In this document: positions 4,614-5,862 of the stretch, piece after piece | How the letters are laid out: each line of letters begins with the position of its first letter | Position numbering within the stretch: position 1 is the first letter of the stretch | Assembly: GCA_014381165.1 (NCBI GenBank) | Contig: JACMIM010000086.1 | Coordinates: 1-5,862 of the forward strand | Origin: Roseiflexaceae bacterium | GTDB taxonomy: Bacteria; Chloroflexota; Chloroflexia; Chloroflexales; Roseiflexaceae | DNA length: 5,862 bases | Direction of reading: 5' to 3' | Notes under the pieces: model-generated | Database searches by the model: none | What the model saw: only the letters and a program-made list of their open reading frames with translations | What the model was told of the DNA's origin: nothing | Program-made: the position numbers and the translations under genes

Positions 4614-5840
4614 ATGAGCATCGCATCCATCATTCCCAACGCCGCCGCAAAACGTGTGCTACTGCGAGCAAGCCAAGAGGCCGCCCAGACCGGCGCGGCC
4701 TCGACCGAGCCGGAACACCTCCTGATCGCCCTGCTGTCGGAAACGAACCTAGCCGCCGCGCGCACCATGCGCGATCTGGGTGTCGACACTGCCGCGCTGC
4801 TGGCCGCGTTGCGTGGCCAGCGCATTGCACTGGTGTCGAAAACCCCACCGCCTGGCGGCGACGCGCTGCGCCGGGTGGTGCTGTACGCCGAGAAAGAGGC
4901 CCAGCACCTGCGTCACCGCCAGATCGACGCGCTGCATCTGTTGCTCGGCCTGCTCTACGACGAAGATAGCCCCGCAGCGCAGTCGCTCCAGCGCGCCAAG
5001 CTCTCGCTCTACGATCTGCGCGCTCATGTGATGGATCAGCCGGCTAAATTCACTGCGCCGGTGCGCGTGCCGCTCCACGCACTGGTGCGGCCCAGCCCGA
5101 TCTTTCTTGGCCTGCTCGCGGCGGCAATCGGCTGCGGGGCCTGGCTGTGCCTCAGCCCGCCGCCACAGTTGGTGCAGCCACTGACTGTGCTGTTCGTGTT
5201 ATGCGGCTGGGTCGTCTCGCTGTGCATCCACGAGTTTGGCCACGCAGCGGCGGCCTACCTCGGCGGCGATGATTCGGTGGTCTACAGCGGCTACCTGACC
5301 CTCAACCCAATCAAGTACACGCACCCAGTACTCAGCATTCTGCTGCCGCTGGTGTTCATGCTGGTCGGCGGAATCGGCCTGCCTGGCGGTGCGGTGTATA
5401 TCAACCGTCATGCGCTGCGCAGCCGCTGGTGGGAGAGCTTTGTTTCGGCGGCGGGGCCGCTGGGCACGTTGCTGTGCGGCGCGCTGTTGATCTGGCCATT
5501 CTTGTTCGACTGGATGAGCTGGATCAGCGAGGCGAACTTGTACTTCTGGCCAGCGCTGGCGCTGCTGGCTTTTTTACAGGTAACGACGCTGGTCTTCAAC
5601 CTCTTGCCCATCCCGAGCTTGGATGGCTTCGGCATCATTGCGCCCTGGCTGTCGCTCGATCTGCGCCAGAACACTTACCGTTTTGGCCAGCTGCTGCTGA
5701 TCCTGATGCTGGTCATTCTGTGGCAGGATACGCCGCTCACCGATGCGTTTTGGAGCAATATGTATGGCTTTGCCGGTCTTGCGCGCATTCCAATCGAGAT
5801 AGTGAGCTACGGCTGGGGGCAATTCTACGAGGGAGTGTAG
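4614..5840 (+). CDS. Clp_N double-repeat domain fused to an M50 site-2-protease-like metalloprotease
   Basis: A 408-residue fusion. The N-terminal part resembles the ClpA/ClpC N-domain: repeat 1 about 9-66 (KRVLLRASQEAAQTG, EHLLIALL, LGVD) and repeat 2 about 81-140 (LRRVVLYAEKEAQHL, LHLLLGLLYDEDSPAAQSL). After a short linker come about six hydrophobic segments, beginning near 163-183. The catalytic helix has HEFGH (His206, Glu207, His210), the M50 zinc-binding and catalytic motif. It is followed by GYLTLNPIKYTHP, then AAGPLGTLL (about 279-287), and NLLPIPSLDG (Asn329, Asp337), the family's third zinc-ligand motif. All expected metal ligands are present, so it should be an active intramembrane protease. 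There is no AAA+ ATPase, PDZ or CBS domain. By motif alignment with B. subtilis ClpC, the phosphoarginine-contacting Glu of repeat 1 is kept (Glu34) but that of repeat 2 is Leu107. Substrates are unknown; the Clp_N part presumably recruits cytosolic substrates or adaptors. The ATG at 4614 is chosen because Clp_N begins right after it. Confidence 0.88.
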   Translation: MSIASIIPNAAAKRVLLRASQEAAQTGAASTEPEHLLIALLSETNLAAARTMRDLGVDTAALLAALRGQRIALVSKTPPPGGDALRRVVLYAEKEAQHLRHRQIDALHLLLGLLYDEDSPAAQSLQRAKLSLYDLRAHVMDQPAKFTAPVRVPLHALVRPSPIFLGLLAAAIGCGAWLCLSPPPQLVQPLTVLFVLCGWVVSLCIHEFGHAAAAYLGGDDSVVYSGYLTLNPIKYTHPVLSILLPLVFMLVGGIGLPGGAVYINRHALRSRWWESFVSAAGPLGTLLCGALLIWPFLFDWMSWISEANLYFWPALALLAFLQVTTLVFNLLPIPSLDGFGIIAPWLSLDLRQNTYRFGQLLLILMLVILWQDTPLTDAFWSNMYGFAGLARIPIEIVSYGWGQFYEGV

Positions 5841-5862
5841 CGGAGTCGGGGCGGCTCGCGAG

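Noticed and set aside
5841..5862. Terminator or next gene start at the right edge
   Set aside because: Only 22 nt follow the last stop codon; no stem-loop, T-run or start is visible.

Overview
This 5.86-kb, GC-rich window looks like chromosomal DNA from a bacterium, most likely a filamentous Chloroflexota (Roseiflexus/Chloroflexus/Kouleothrix-like). That assignment is an inference from the protein style, the GC-rich codon use and the abundance of short heptanucleotide repeats; no marker in the window proves it. Four protein genes fill almost all of the space.

Layout: 1-163 is a non-coding leader packed with repeats (a GAAC-type heptamer array, a perfect 8-bp-stem palindrome, a second heptamer array) and ends in a TATAAT box just before the first gene. 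164-2137 (+) is an OafA/OatA-type membrane acyltransferase with a C-terminal SGNH esterase domain. It carries an in-frame array of seven TCAGCCC heptamers plus two degenerate units. 2138-2254 is the gap between two convergent genes and lies inside a 126-bp nested inverted-repeat element that runs into the end of the next gene. 2255-2659 (-) is a DUF1801/YdhG-family small protein. 2660-2804 is a divergent promoter region holding a second, inverted, exact 29-nt copy of the first palindrome plus another heptamer tail. 2805-4589 (+) is aspS (aspartyl-tRNA synthetase). 4614-5840 (+) is a two-domain protein: a ClpA/ClpC-type Clp_N double repeat fused to a polytopic site-2-protease-like M50 zinc metalloprotease. 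5841-5862 shows nothing.

How the genes relate: aspS and the Clp_N-M50 gene are 24 nt apart and are probably co-transcribed. The acyltransferase and the DUF1801 gene converge, and the inverted 29-nt repeat copies bracket them as a 2.7-kb block. The acyltransferase probably modifies a cell-envelope glycan.

Most worth a second look: (i) the Clp_N-S2P fusion, which joins a cytosolic substrate/adaptor-binding module directly to an intramembrane protease with no AAA+ ATPase or PDZ domain; (ii) the heptamer array inside the acyltransferase, where gain or loss of one unit would truncate the enzyme in either shifted frame, making it a candidate phase-variable locus; (iii) the family of palindromes and heptamer tails around these genes.
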